NCBI RefSeq assembly: GCF_013623905.1
Contig: NZ_JABKDD010000008.1
Location: forward strand, 82,067-146,066
Direction: 5' to 3'
DNA: 64,000 nucleotides
DNA from: Brevibacterium sediminis
Lineage (GTDB): Bacteria > Actinomycetota > Actinomycetes > Actinomycetales > Brevibacteriaceae
In this document: positions 17,248-26,577 of the stretch, one piece after another
Layout of the letters: each line of letters opens with the position of its first letter
Numbering within the stretch: position 1 is the first letter of the stretch
The notes under the pieces: model-generated
Told to the model about the DNA's origin: nothing
The model's input: only the letters and a program-made list of their open reading frames with translations
The model's database searches: none
Translations under genes and position numbers: made by a program

Positions 17248-18138
17248 TCAGCCGAGCTTGCGGACGAGCACGTTCGAGTCGCCGTTGCGTCCGACGGACA
17301 CGAATCCGTGGTCGGTGTAGAGTTTCGCCGCCCCGTTGCCGTCCTCGACGGACAGGCTGACGGCGGGAAAGCCGCTCATCCGCGCCAGCGCACAGACCGT
17401 GTCGAGAAGGGCTCCGCCGATTCCCTGCCCCTGGTGGTCGGGCAGCACTGCCATCGAGAGTTCAGGAATGTCGGCTGCGACCCAGCCGTACCCGGTGAAG
17501 GGCATCTGCTCATCCGACGGCGTCAGATCGGCGGCCGCTGGCTCAGTGGCTGCGTCGTCTGCGTCAGCGGACCCGTCGGTGTCGGTGCCGGCCGGTACGT
17601 CTGAACCCGAGCCAGCCACAGCCCCAGCATCAGCATCAGCATCAGCATCAGCGTCACCCTCGGTCACGACTTCGCTGCGCACCACCTCGGTGCCGGTCTT
17701 GTCCAGGGCGGCGGCGAAGTCTCCACCCACCTTTTCGTCGGCCCTCCCGACGACATCGTCGATATCGGCCAGGCGAACCCAGGCGAGTCCAACGATCGGT
17801 GACTGCGCATCGGCTTCGGCGTGCGCGGCGACGGCGATATCTCCCTCGCGTCCCCAGCCGCGGTAGTAGAAGACGGCATCGCTGCGGTACCGGAGGTCCT
17901 CGATTTCGATCCGGGGTCTGTCCATCGACCAGTTGAAGCACAGATCGAGGAAGGGCAGGAAGGTCTCGTCATCGGTCTCGGCCGGGAGCGGACGGATCCG
18001 TCCGCGCAGGGAGGCGGCGGCCGCCTCAGCGGTGGTGTCCGGCGAATCAGCGGTGGTGTCCGGCGAATCAGCGGAAGTGTCCTGCGAATCAGCGGAAGTG
18101 TTCTGCGAATCATGAGCGTCAGTGTGTGCAGCGTTCAT
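17248..18138 (-). CDS. GNAT family N-acetyltransferase with low-complexity N-terminus and internal insert
   Basis: 296 residues. The C-terminus has the acetyl-CoA site: MAVLPDHQGQGIGGALLDTV (Q-x-x-G-x-G) and AAKLYTDHGFVSVGR. Residues 8-40 are four near-identical seven-residue repeats (ADSPDTT/ADSQDTS). A long acidic Ala/Asp/Gly insert (about residues 155-205, including a run of Asp-Ala pairs) splits the acyltransferase fold. The substrate is unknown. ATG at 18138 is preceded by AAAGGA and overlaps the MATE stop by four bases, so it is co-transcribed with that exporter. The insert looks like slippage-prone DNA and may differ between strains. Confidence 0.85.
   Translation of the reverse strand: MNAAHTDAHDSQNTSADSQDTSADSPDTTADSPDTTAEAAAASLRGRIRPLPAETDDETFLPFLDLCFNWSMDRPRIEIEDLRYRSDAVFYYRGWGREGDIAVAAHAEADAQSPIVGLAWVRLADIDDVVGRADEKVGGDFAAALDKTGTEVVRSEVVTEGDADADADADAGAVAGSGSDVPAGTDTDGSADADDAATEPAAADLTPSDEQMPFTGYGWVAADIPELSMAVLPDHQGQGIGGALLDTVCALARMSGFPAVSLSVEDGNGAAKLYTDHGFVSVGRNGDSNVLVRKLG
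17625..17654. repeat. Hexanucleotide microsatellite in the GNAT gene
   Basis: About five tandem copies of AGCATC/AGCGTC, encoding alternating Asp and Ala. The frame is preserved by any whole-unit change, so length variants would be tolerated. Confidence 0.8.
18026..18109. repeat. Four tandem 21-bp repeats at the 5' end of the GNAT gene
   Basis: Units at 18026, 18047, 18068 and 18089; the first two are identical and the last two differ from them at a few bases. They encode the ADSPDTT-type heptads after the start codon. Confidence 0.9.
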
Positions 18139-19451
18139 GAGATTCCTTTCTCGACGGCGCGTTCGATCCACGCCCGGTTGCGTACTCGCCAGCCCAGTGT
18201 CAGGGCGCGGAAACCGACGAATCCGATGCAGAAGCCGGCCCAGAGTCCGGGTGCTCCCGGCCAGATGCTGATGATCGGGATGAGCAGAATTGCGTATCCG
18301 ATCACAGCGACCAATTGTGCCAGAGCCAGATACTTCGCGTCCTCAGCTCCCATGAGCACTCCGTCGAGGACGAAGACAAAGCCTGCGATCGGCATGCTCA
18401 AGGCGAGGACCGGCAGGAGGGCGGCCAGTGCCGCTACCACGGCCGGGTCCGAGGCGAAGGCACGGGGGATGATTCCGGAGCCGGCGAACAGGACGACGCC
18501 GACGACGATGCCGAAGACGATCCCCCACAGGCACAGGCGGCGGTTGATCGCGGCGACCGCCTCGGTGTTCTTCGCCCCCAGCTCGAGGCCGATCATCGCC
18601 TGGCCCGCGATGGCCAAGGAATCGAGGGCGAGAGCGAGAGCGAAGAAGATGCTCTGAGCGACCTGGATCGCGGCGAGGTCCGTCGTGCCCATCGCCGTGG
18701 CCAGGAAGACGAGGAGGATGAGGGCAGCACGCAGCGAGGCGTTGCGCACCAACAGCCATCCGGAGGTCTTCGCCGAGGTGAACACGCCTGTCCAGTCAGG
18801 GCGGATGCTGGCGTGGAGGCGACGGGCCGCGCGGATGGAGATGGTGAGGTAGACCGTGCACATTCCGGCCTGCGCGATGACCGTGCCCATCGCCGATCCC
18901 GCGACTCCCATGTCGAGGCCGTAGATGAAGATGGCGTTGAGGCCGATATTGGCGATGCAGCCGGCGGCCGCGACGAGTAGCGGGGTCTTCGTGTCCTGAA
19001 GTCCGCGCAGCAGTCCGGTGGCCGCGATGACCATGAGCATGAATGGCAGCCCCCACCATGAGATCGCAAGGTAGGAGTGTGCACCCGCGGTGATGATCGG
19101 ATCCGGGTCGAAGGCCTCGATCGCTGTATTCAGCAGGGGCAGCCCGATGATGATGAGCAGGACGGAGGTTCCCAGTGCCAGCCAGATTCCGTCGAATCCG
19201 GCCGTGATCGCGCCCGGCCGGTCCCCCGATCCCATCCGTTTCGCCACCCGCGGCGTCGTAGCATAGGCGAGGAAGATCATCAGGCCGAGCACCGTCTGCA
19301 GGATCGTCGAGGCGATCGCCAGCGATCCCAGGGCACCGGCACCGAGGTGGCCCACCATGGCCGTGTCCGTGAGCAGGAAAATGGGTTCGGCGATCAGGGC
19401 TCCGAGTGCGGGTAGGGCCAAACGGAGAATGTCTTTGTCGATCGCTGCCAC
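18135..19451 (-). CDS. MATE family efflux transporter (DinF-like)
   Basis: 438 residues and 12 predicted helices. Family signatures: LALPALGALIAEPIFLLTDTAMVGHLG in helix 1 (bases about 19340-19425) and the matching repeat around LAIAGQAMIGLELGAKN in the second half. MATE carriers export drugs or metabolites using proton or sodium gradients; DinF-like members are often oxidative-stress linked. The frame extends to 19535, but GTG at 19451 starts exactly at the conserved N-terminus. A TAGAAT -10 box ends seven bases before it, so the mRNA is probably leaderless. First gene of a two-gene unit with the GNAT protein. Confidence 0.88.
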   Translation of the reverse strand: MAAIDKDILRLALPALGALIAEPIFLLTDTAMVGHLGAGALGSLAIASTILQTVLGLMIFLAYATTPRVAKRMGSGDRPGAITAGFDGIWLALGTSVLLIIIGLPLLNTAIEAFDPDPIITAGAHSYLAISWWGLPFMLMVIAATGLLRGLQDTKTPLLVAAAGCIANIGLNAIFIYGLDMGVAGSAMGTVIAQAGMCTVYLTISIRAARRLHASIRPDWTGVFTSAKTSGWLLVRNASLRAALILLVFLATAMGTTDLAAIQVAQSIFFALALALDSLAIAGQAMIGLELGAKNTEAVAAINRRLCLWGIVFGIVVGVVLFAGSGIIPRAFASDPAVVAALAALLPVLALSMPIAGFVFVLDGVLMGAEDAKYLALAQLVAVIGYAILLIPIISIWPGAPGLWAGFCIGFVGFRALTLGWRVRNRAWIERAVEKGIS

Positions 19452-19458
19452 GTCCCCG

Positions 19459-19464
19459 ATTCTA
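19459..19464 (-). promoter_or_regulatory. -10 box (TAGAAT) of a probable leaderless MATE transcript
   Basis: On the minus strand TAGAAT is followed by seven bases and then GTG, the right distance for transcription to begin at the start codon. No good ribosome site precedes that codon. No convincing -35 element was seen. Confidence 0.5.
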
Positions 19465-19680
19465 GCGAACCGGTGCGCCGGGGACGGTTTCGCAGGAATG
19501 CTGTAGCGGGGACGCGAGTTCAGGCCGGATCGCAATGTCGTGTCAGTGCCGAACTGTAGAGTCGGACGACAAACAGGTCAGTGACCGACCGGACTCAAAC
19601 TAACAACCTTGGACGCAACATTATGTATTATCAGTTCTATTTGCAATCGAATTGTGACTTTCAATTCATTCTGGGGATCG

Positions 19681-19686
19681 TATAAT
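19681..19686 (+). promoter_or_regulatory. -10 box (TATAAT) upstream of the DUF222-HNH gene
   Basis: A perfect TATAAT stands in an unusually AT-rich 100-base stretch (about 19595-19690), 60 bases before the start codon. The -35 region (around 19652-19663, TTGTGACTTTCA) is not convincing. Confidence 0.5.
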
Positions 19687-19746
19687 TGAGATAGCCGACT
19701 TCCCTGACGACTGACTTCCACAGAGGCGTGGAGAGGTGAGAGACCG

Positions 19747-22674
19747 ATGAAGAACATCGGAGACAGCGACGGACAGGCATTCGGTCTGCCCACCGCTCCC
19801 CCTGCAGGGGCTGACCGTCGAGCTCTGTCCCAGTTCCGCCGCGCTCACGGACGTCGCATGGAGATCGCCGAGGAGAATGAGCTTGTCGACCTGCTGAGCA
19901 CCTATGCGCAGAGCAGCCTCGCCCAGGTCAATTCCTTTATCGCCACCAGCCACGTCGTGGCCCAGGATGTCGCCTACGCTCTGGGGCTCATGGGCACTCG
20001 GCTCGATACGGTCTACGAATTCGCATCTTTTACCAGAACCGCTGCCCGGCACCGTCTGCCCGAGGACAAGGGAGTCGATCGTGAGTCCGACGGCGACGAC
20101 TGCATCGTCGACGTTGCTGACGACGACGCATTCTCGTCGACCAGAAGCTGGACCCGAAGAGAGACACGTGCATGGACCCAGGCACTGGCCGCCGTCGAGG
20201 CCGAAACCGGGAGGAAGATCGACGCAGACAAAGGACGGAAGAAGGACCGCGCTGCCGGTCGCCGCACTCGTCGCGTGAAGAAGCTGGCAAAGCAGCTGCT
20301 GACCGACCCCGCTCTGCTGCCCGACTTTCCCGGCTACGACCCGAAACTGACGTTCTTCACGTGGCTGCGCGGCAGCATCGAACCGACCGAGGCCGGGGTC
20401 TATTCGAGTCTCCTCGGGGCAACGACGAGTAACTCGCTCAGGCATATGACCTCGTCGATGACGCTGACCCAGGGACTTCCGAAGTTCCTCAAGCGATGCC
20501 TCGATGGGGACTTCACGATCGAGCACGTCGATTGTGTCACTCGCGCATGCCGTGACCTGCACTTCGAGCACCTGCCGGAGTTCGACGATTATCTGGCGCA
20601 CAGACGCGCCGACATCACGATCGAGACGTTCAAGCGCTCGGTCGCCTTGAAAATCGCGGTAATCCAACCGGCCGAGGACACTCTGAAGAGTGTTTCACTG
20701 CGTCGTCGGGTCGATTTCAGCAGCGGCGACGATGGGACTGCGTACCTCACCCTGACCGGGCCCGCACCGGAGCTTCAAGCGTGCTTCAGAAGGCTCGACG
20801 CCTTTGCCCGGGCAGTGCATAAGAGCAATACGAGTGCGTTCTCAGGTCAGTTGAAGGCTGGAGACTGCTTTGATGAGGAGCGTACGATCTCGGCTCTCAT
20901 GTTCGACATCCTCACGCGCACGCGTCCGCAGCTGAAGCTGCGCATCATCAGCACGAACGACACCGACAGCTCGTCGACAAGCACCGATTTCCCTCTCGAC
21001 GGCCTCTTCGCCGGACCCGACGGCACACCGATGCACGAGGGTGAGTCCCTGCTCGACTACATCGAGCGGGTATTCGACGACATGGACAAGACCGGCTGCC
21101 AATCACAGGCTCAACCTGTGCCAACCGATTCGGAAACCTCCGCTCAAGATGGCTCCACCACCGATGCACCCACCACACCGGCCGACCGCGTCTTCGAATC
21201 CCAGATGCTCGAGGCCATCCTCAGCAGCAACAGCGCCACGGACCGCGACAAGGTCGACGCGCTCTCAACTTTCATCGGATCGCGTGCCAGCGGAGCTCGC
21301 CCCGCAGTTGAGGGCACCGGAGCAGAGACAGCGGGAGTAATCGATGCTTTCGGCAATCCCATCCTCGACGCCGGCGAGCGCCGCATCAGTTTCGAGTTCC
21401 TGCTTGATATGCCGACCAGTGAGTATTGGCTGGCAAATCAGGCCAGCACCTTCATCACCGTTCCTCTGCTGACTCTGCTCACCCAATTCCAGTCGGAAGA
21501 CGGCAACGTTCCGCCACCTACCGCCGATCCCCCGGGTGCGCCGCCGCCGACAAACGATCCGCCGGGTCCACCGCCACTGAGCACCGATCCCCCTGATGCG
21601 CCACCGCCGCCCATAGTTTCCCCGGACCTGCCGCCCACGGCCGAACCACCGACCGCACCGACCACACCGACCAACTCAAACACACCGACCACAGGACCTG
21701 ACGGACCGCTGACCTCAAATGAGGTGTGCGATCTGGCGGGCATGCTTCCAGACGGGTCGCCGATTCCCGCCGACATGGCACGGCGGGTCGCAGGATACTC
21801 CACCACCTGGACCCGGCTGCTGACCGACCCTGCGACCGGAACACCGGTCGATGCGAAGGCAACGTCCTACGCCATTCCCAACAGCGTACGCAAAACACTC
21901 GTCGCTCAGTTCGTTACGTGCACCTTCCCCGGGTGCACTCAGCCCGCCGAGGTGTCAGAGGTGGACCACATCGACCCGTTCAACCGCTCCGACCCGACCC
22001 AGGGTGGTCTTACTCGCTTCGGAAATCTCCATTGCCTGTGCAAAGCCCACCACATGCAGAAGACCAACGGCAGTTTCGACGTGCGGATGGCCGAACCCGG
22101 CCACCTGGAGTACGTCTTCCGCAAGGGCGTCACCGTGGAGGTCGTCTCACCGGACAACCCGATCAGCGTTGAGCATGCGCGGCTGTTCCTCGAACGGTTC
22201 GGCAGGGGCCTCTCGCGCACGGGACGAGCAGCAGCACCGGAGGATTTGAGCACAGAGGGTCCTCTGACTCGCGAAAGCGCTCCAGTAGCCGAGCACGAGT
22301 CCGGCAGCGGTCCTGGGTCCAACAGCGGTCCTGGGTCAAACGGCGGTCCTGGGTCCGGCAGCGATCTTGAGTCTGGCGCCGAGACGTCGTCCGCACAGGG
22401 CGGCGATGCACACAGCGGCGATGCACACAGCGGCGATGCACACACCGCTGATCCCGCGCCCGGCGATCGGAAGCGAGCACGGGAATGCCCTGAACCGGCC
22501 GCGGCCGACGGATCCCCTGGCTGGAGGGAGCTCACCGGCGAGGACCTCTTCGCTTTCACACCCGCACCTGCTCCGAGCAGTTCCGGCACCACATCTGGCA
22601 CCGCGCGTACAGACGAGGACAACGCCGAACTGCGCAGCTGGTTCTGGGACAACGGCGAACCTCCACCGTTCTGA
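19747..22674 (+). CDS. 13E12-repeat family DUF222/HNH endonuclease domain protein
   Basis: 975 residues, long for the family (commonly 400-600). Residues about 20-480 match the DUF222 helical region. A Pro-rich disordered segment (PPGAPPPTNDPPGPPP type) spans about 590-650. The HNH nuclease lies near 720-775: CTFPGC zinc ligands, then SEVDHIDPF, a conserved Asn in GNLHCLC and KAHHMQKTNG, so the catalytic residues look intact. The C-terminus has GPGSN and HSGDA repeats and ends in a Trp-containing acidic tail. These multi-copy actinobacterial genes are of unknown function, possibly mobile or homing-like. ATG at 19747 has GGAGAGGTGAG upstream. Isolated between convergent and divergent neighbours; the AT-rich promoter region differs from its surroundings. 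Confidence 0.88.
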   Translation: MKNIGDSDGQAFGLPTAPPAGADRRALSQFRRAHGRRMEIAEENELVDLLSTYAQSSLAQVNSFIATSHVVAQDVAYALGLMGTRLDTVYEFASFTRTAARHRLPEDKGVDRESDGDDCIVDVADDDAFSSTRSWTRRETRAWTQALAAVEAETGRKIDADKGRKKDRAAGRRTRRVKKLAKQLLTDPALLPDFPGYDPKLTFFTWLRGSIEPTEAGVYSSLLGATTSNSLRHMTSSMTLTQGLPKFLKRCLDGDFTIEHVDCVTRACRDLHFEHLPEFDDYLAHRRADITIETFKRSVALKIAVIQPAEDTLKSVSLRRRVDFSSGDDGTAYLTLTGPAPELQACFRRLDAFARAVHKSNTSAFSGQLKAGDCFDEERTISALMFDILTRTRPQLKLRIISTNDTDSSSTSTDFPLDGLFAGPDGTPMHEGESLLDYIERVFDDMDKTGCQSQAQPVPTDSETSAQDGSTTDAPTTPADRVFESQMLEAILSSNSATDRDKVDALSTFIGSRASGARPAVEGTGAETAGVIDAFGNPILDAGERRISFEFLLDMPTSEYWLANQASTFITVPLLTLLTQFQSEDGNVPPPTADPPGAPPPTNDPPGPPPLSTDPPDAPPPPIVSPDLPPTAEPPTAPTTPTNSNTPTTGPDGPLTSNEVCDLAGMLPDGSPIPADMARRVAGYSTTWTRLLTDPATGTPVDAKATSYAIPNSVRKTLVAQFVTCTFPGCTQPAEVSEVDHIDPFNRSDPTQGGLTRFGNLHCLCKAHHMQKTNGSFDVRMAEPGHLEYVFRKGVTVEVVSPDNPISVEHARLFLERFGRGLSRTGRAAAPEDLSTEGPLTRESAPVAEHESGSGPGSNSGPGSNGGPGSGSDLESGAETSSAQGGDAHSGDAHSGDAHTADPAPGDRKRARECPEPAAADGSPGWRELTGEDLFAFTPAPAPSSSGTTSGTARTDEDNAELRSWFWDNGEPPPF
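22306..22446 (+). repeat. Two short coding tandem repeats in the HNH gene tail
   Basis: Three 18-bp units (22306-22359, encoding SGPGSN-like hexads) and three 15-bp units (22402-22446, GGCGATGCACACAGC, encoding GDAHS). Both keep the reading frame. Confidence 0.9.
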
Positions 22675-22760
22675 GACGACTCCGACAACCCCGCAATGCC
22701 CTGAGGCAGGTCCTCTCAACCTGAGAGTCGTCGCTCTCCACATCAACGGAGCACGCAGAA

Positions 22761-22806
22761 AGGGCCGGCGGTTCTCGGTCAGAATGACCAGAGAATCGTC
22801 GGCCCT
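22761..22806. terminator. Hairpin terminator between the HNH gene and thiolase
   Basis: Imperfect 20-base arms beginning AGGGCCGGCGG and ending CGTCGGCCCT enclose loop AGAAT. It lies between convergent genes and can stop both transcripts. Confidence 0.75.
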
Positions 22807-22836
22807 CCGTTCCTGCTGAGCTGCCGGCGGAATGCC

Positions 22837-24036
22837 TCAGCAGACCTCAAACAGTCCGGCTGCGCCTTGGCCGCCGCCGATGCACATCGTGACGACGACG
22901 TACTTCACTCCGCGGCGACGTCCCTCGATGAGAGCGTGACCGACGAGACGGGCACCGGTCATTCCATAGGGATGTCCAACGGAGATACCGCCGCCGTCGA
23001 CGTTGTACTTCTCCGGGTCGATGCCGAGGCGGTCACGGCAGTACAGCGCCTGCACGGCGAAGGCCTCGTTGAGTTCCCAGAGTCCGATGTCATCGATCGA
23101 CAAGCCATGGGTCTTCAACAGCTTCGGAATAGCGAACACCGGTCCGATGCCCATTTCGTCCGGCTCACAGCCGGCCACGGCCATACCGCGGTAGACGCCC
23201 AGCGGTTCGAGTCCGCGCCGACTGGCTTCGTCGCTCGACATGACCACCGAAGCAGAGGCTCCGTCGGAGAGCTGCGAGGCGTTGCCGGCGGTGATGCTCG
23301 GAACCTTCGACGCCACGCCGGGATCGAGCACCGGATTGAGTCCGGCAAGGCTCTCAAGCGTCGTCGATGGGCGGTTGCCCTCGTCGGCTTCGAGGAGCAC
23401 ATCCTGGCGCGAGGTCTCCTTCGTCTCCTTGTCGACGACGACCTTCGTCGTCGGCAGAGGCACGATCTCGTCATCGAACCGTCCGGCCTCCTGAGCAGCG
23501 GCGGTACGCTGCTGCGAAGACAAGGAGTACTCGTCCTGAGCCTCACGGCTGACGCCGTAACGTTCGGCCACGACCTCGGCCGTCGCCAGCATCGGGTAGT
23601 AGATGCCCGGGATGCGCTCCACGAGCCACGGATCCTTGGCCCGGAACGTGTTCATCTTGTCATTCTGGACCAGCGACACCGACTCCACGCCACCGCCGAC
23701 GGCGATCTCCTGGCCGTCGAAGAGGACCTGCTTCGCCGCGGTCGTGATGCCCATCAGCCCGGAAGCGCACTGCCGGTCGATCGACATGCCTGGAACCGTC
23801 ACAGGAAGACCGGCTCGCAGCGCTGCCTGTCGAGCGACATTCGTCCCTTGGCTGCCCTGCTGCAGAGCGGCACCGAAGACGACGTCCTCGACCTCACCGC
23901 CTTCCAGACCGGCGCGCTCCACAGCATGCTTGATCGCATGGCCGGCCAACTCCTGAGCCTGGGTGTCGTTGAAGGCACCACGGTAGGCCTTGCCGATCGG
24001 CGTGCGAGCCGTCGACACAATCACTGCTTCTCTCAT
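22837..24036 (-). CDS. Acetyl-CoA acetyltransferase (thiolase)
   Basis: 399 residues, a thiolase with all catalytic residues: Cys90 in SIDRQCASG, His355 in [10 protein letters not shown] and Cys385 in MCIGGGQG. It either condenses two acetyl-CoA or cleaves 3-ketoacyl-CoA; the sequence alone does not decide. The adjacent SDR reductase would supply or use the 3-hydroxyacyl form, so the pair could act in beta-oxidation or in acetoacetyl-CoA/PHB-type metabolism. No PHB synthase is nearby. ATG at 24036 ([15 protein letters not shown]) follows AAAGGTGAG and is preferred over GTG at 24045. Cytosolic. It lies 51 bases downstream of the reductase gene, same strand. Confidence 0.93.
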   Translation of the reverse strand: MREAVIVSTARTPIGKAYRGAFNDTQAQELAGHAIKHAVERAGLEGGEVEDVVFGAALQQGSQGTNVARQAALRAGLPVTVPGMSIDRQCASGLMGITTAAKQVLFDGQEIAVGGGVESVSLVQNDKMNTFRAKDPWLVERIPGIYYPMLATAEVVAERYGVSREAQDEYSLSSQQRTAAAQEAGRFDDEIVPLPTTKVVVDKETKETSRQDVLLEADEGNRPSTTLESLAGLNPVLDPGVASKVPSITAGNASQLSDGASASVVMSSDEASRRGLEPLGVYRGMAVAGCEPDEMGIGPVFAIPKLLKTHGLSIDDIGLWELNEAFAVQALYCRDRLGIDPEKYNVDGGGISVGHPYGMTGARLVGHALIEGRRRGVKYVVVTMCIGGGQGAAGLFEVC

Positions 24037-24087
24037 GGGTCTCACCTTTCGAAGATGTTCGTGAACTCGTCGTGAGGACGGTGGCGA

Positions 24088-24831
24088 TCAGTCCTTCGGA
24101 CCACCGGCGACGTAGATGACCTGACCGGAGACGAATCCGGCACCCTCGGAGGCGAGGAACGATGCCGTGTGGGCGATGTCTTCGGGCTTGCCCGATCGTG
24201 CCACGGGGATCTGCTTGACCGAAGCTTCGACGAACTCCTCGAAGCCCATACCTACGCGCTCGGCGGTGGCCTTGGTCATATCGGTTTCGATGAAGCCGGG
24301 AGCGATGGCGTTCGCGGTGATGCCGAACTTGCCGAGCTCGATCGCCCAGGTCTTCGTGATTCCCTGGATGCCGGCCTTGGCAGCGGAGTAGTTCGTCTGT
24401 CCGCGGTTGCCCTGAGCCGAGGTGGAGGACATCGAGATGATGCGGCCGAACTTCTCTTCGACCATGTACGACTGCACGGCCCGAGCCATGAGGAACGCTC
24501 CCCCGAGGTGGACGGAGAGAACCTTGTTGAACTCCTCGTGAGTCATTTTGAACAGGAGGTTGTCACGCAGGATCCCTGCGTTGTTGACCAGAACGGTCGG
24601 CGCGCCGAGGGTCTCGGCGACCTGCTTGACCGCAGCGTTGACCGAGCCTTCGTCAGAGACATCGGCTTCGAGGCCGAGCGCTTCGCCGCCGGCTTCCTTG
24701 ATGGCGGCAACGGTCTCATCGGTGGGGCCCATATCAAGAACGGCGACCTTGAGTCCGTCGGCTCCGAGTCGCTTGGCGATGGCGGCTCCGATGCCGCGGC
24801 CTCCACCTGTGACGATTGCTGTACGAGTCAT
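24088..24831 (-). CDS. SDR-family 3-oxoacyl-(ACP/CoA) reductase, FabG-like
   Basis: 247 residues, a classical short-chain dehydrogenase. The nucleotide-binding motif is TGGGRGIG, followed by NNAG near residue 83. The active site has Ser135/136 in ISMSSTS, Tyr148 and Lys152 in NYSAAK. The C-terminus GFVSGQVIYVAGG is typical of FabG/PhaB. NADPH or NADH specificity is not resolved. ATG at 24831 is preceded by AGGAG eight bases away; an upstream in-frame TTG at 24837 is less likely. Expressed with the thiolase. I avoid calling it fabG because fatty-acid synthesis genes are absent here. Confidence 0.9.
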   Translation of the reverse strand: MTRTAIVTGGGRGIGAAIAKRLGADGLKVAVLDMGPTDETVAAIKEAGGEALGLEADVSDEGSVNAAVKQVAETLGAPTVLVNNAGILRDNLLFKMTHEEFNKVLSVHLGGAFLMARAVQSYMVEEKFGRIISMSSTSAQGNRGQTNYSAAKAGIQGITKTWAIELGKFGITANAIAPGFIETDMTKATAERVGMGFEEFVEASVKQIPVARSGKPEDIAHTASFLASEGAGFVSGQVIYVAGGPKD

Positions 24832-25277
24832 GAACAAGCTCCTAAAGATGATGTTGCGTCATTGCCGTGGGGAACCGAGTGTTCGACTGCGGTTCGCGTC
24901 TGCACCGGAACCGATGTGACACAGCTCTCCCATGCAGCTAAGGCCACTGTAGACCAATTCCGTCACTGAACGATTGTTTGCTCATCTTTCAGACATATAG
25001 CTGGGTCCAGCGACTCAAAACCTCGACGCCGTTCTGCGAAGCTCCGCTCACAAGCACCCCGACCTCGCCTTTTGTTCTCCCTGCCCGGCTCGCCCGGCAG
25101 ATTATCGAACGTTCAAAAAACTAGCTCAAAACCATTGACTTCACCAGAGTGATTTGGAAGTGTTCACATCAGTCGAAGTCCATTACGGATTGCCGACGAC
25201 TCCGAGCACCGTCACTGACGACGGCTCGGGCAACGTGTGGAGCGAGCCCGCTCCAGGAGCTTTTCAAAGGAGAAAAG
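24832..25277. other. Divergent intergenic region between SDR and Liv operons
   Basis: 446 bases without a credible gene. Contents: a palindromic TCGAACGTTC at about 25105-25114, a near-palindrome AACGATTGTT at about 24970, and TTGACT at 25135-25140, a possible -35 for livK, though the corresponding -10 is poor. Frames starting at 25149 and 25154 are upstream extensions or shadows of livK. The palindromes could bind a TetR-like regulator, but this is unproven. Confidence 0.5.
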
Positions 25278-26492
25278 ATGAACTCTGTCTCGCGAAGTCG
25301 CCGCCGCAGACTCTCGGCAGCCGCAGTTTTGGGAGCAATCGCATTGACTGCCACAGCCTGCGGAGGAGGTGGTGGCTCGGGTGAGGGTGACACGGTTGTC
25401 ATCGGCTACACCGGACCGCTCAGCGGAGGAGGCGCCGCGTACGGCGAGAACGTGAAGATCGGTCTCGAAATGGCCATCGACGACCTCAACGCAGACGGTG
25501 TAGAGGTCGACGGCAATCCCGTGACACTGGAGCTGAAGTCCCTCGACGACAAATACGCACCATCCACCGCGGCAAGCAATGCTCAACGATTGGCCGATCA
25601 GGACAAGGCCCCGGTGGTCGTCTCCCCGAACGCCGGAGCGATCAAGGCGATTCAGCAGATCAACAGCGGCAGGTCGAACTTCCTCATCTCCGCCTACACC
25701 TCTGACCCGGCGATCGTGCAGGCCGACAACCCTCTGACGATGATGATTCCTCCGAACTTCGAGTCCTATGCCGAGGAATTCTCCGAAACTGCCATGGAGC
25801 ACGGAGGCAAGAAGCTCGCTCTGCTAGGTACTCAGAGTGAGTACGGACAACAGTGGACCAAGTCGATCAAGGATGCCTGGAGTGAAGCCGGCGGGAAGAT
25901 CGGCGGCGACAACAGTGTCGACTACGCCACCGTGTCCGACTTTGCGGGCCCCGTCTCGAAAGCCCTGTCAGAGAAGCCCGACGCCATCTTCGTCGGCGGA
26001 CCTTCCCAACCGACAGCGCTGATCATGGAAGAAGCTCGAAAGCAGGGCTTCAAGGGCAGCTTCCTCGTCATGGACCAGGCGAAACTGGATGAAATGGCCA
26101 CGGTGACGAAGCTCGACAATCTCAAGAATTCGGTCGGTGTCCTGCCAGTCTCCGAATATGAGGATCCCGGTACCGAGGACTTCCTGAAGAAATTTGCTGA
26201 GAAGGCCGGAGAGAAGAAGGTCCCGACCAGTGAAACGGCACTGAACTACCAGGGAATTGCGATCATCGCGAAGGCGATGGAAGCTGCGGGGACGACCGAC
26301 GACCCCGAGAAGATTCGCGAAGCCATCAGCGAGGCACTGCCTGAGGTCGATGACAAGTACAAGGTCAATGGCTTCCCCGACGAGATCACAGAACAGGGCC
26401 ACCTCCTCAATCCCAACCTGGAAGCAACCTTCCTCAATGAGGACGGCAAATACACCAAGGTGCCGATCGAACAGGTATCCGACGACAAGTAA
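25278..26492 (+). CDS. livK: Branched-chain-amino-acid-type ABC transporter substrate-binding lipoprotein
   Basis: 404 residues. The signal peptide has a basic start (SRSRRRR), a hydrophobic stretch and the lipobox TATAC with lipidated Cys28. A short Gly-rich linker follows, then a type-1 periplasmic-binding fold starting TVVIGYTGPLSGGGAAYGE. It captures its ligand outside the membrane and delivers it to LivHM. Ligands of this family include Leu/Ile/Val, amides, urea and aromatic acids; the gene order is diagnostic, the ligand is not. ATG at 25278 follows AAAGGAG; frames from 25149 are rejected as too long. It is first in a five-gene operon; the hairpin after its stop may raise its mRNA level over the permeases. 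Confidence 0.92.
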   Translation: MNSVSRSRRRRLSAAAVLGAIALTATACGGGGGSGEGDTVVIGYTGPLSGGGAAYGENVKIGLEMAIDDLNADGVEVDGNPVTLELKSLDDKYAPSTAASNAQRLADQDKAPVVVSPNAGAIKAIQQINSGRSNFLISAYTSDPAIVQADNPLTMMIPPNFESYAEEFSETAMEHGGKKLALLGTQSEYGQQWTKSIKDAWSEAGGKIGGDNSVDYATVSDFAGPVSKALSEKPDAIFVGGPSQPTALIMEEARKQGFKGSFLVMDQAKLDEMATVTKLDNLKNSVGVLPVSEYEDPGTEDFLKKFAEKAGEKKVPTSETALNYQGIAIIAKAMEAAGTTDDPEKIREAISEALPEVDDKYKVNGFPDEITEQGHLLNPNLEATFLNEDGKYTKVPIEQVSDDK

Positions 26493-26515
26493 TCTCCGTC
26501 AACGGCCGTTCTTAA

Positions 26516-26541
26516 GGTGAGGCGCATCGGTGCGCCTCACC
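26516..26541 (+). terminator. Intercistronic hairpin after livK
   Basis: GGTGAGGCGCA-TCGG-TGCGCCTCACC, a perfect 11-base stem with a four-base loop and no T run. It sits 24 bases after the livK stop and inside the livK-livH gap. It is more likely an mRNA stabiliser or partial attenuator than a full terminator. Confidence 0.65.
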
Positions 26542-26577
26542 CGGGCCGCACTCATGCCTGCAGAGGACCCGACAATC

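Noticed and set aside
25105..25114. LexA/SOS box in the SDR-livK gap
   Set aside because: TCGAACGTTC lacks the four-base spacer of the actinobacterial SOS box (TCGAAC-N4-GTTCGA).
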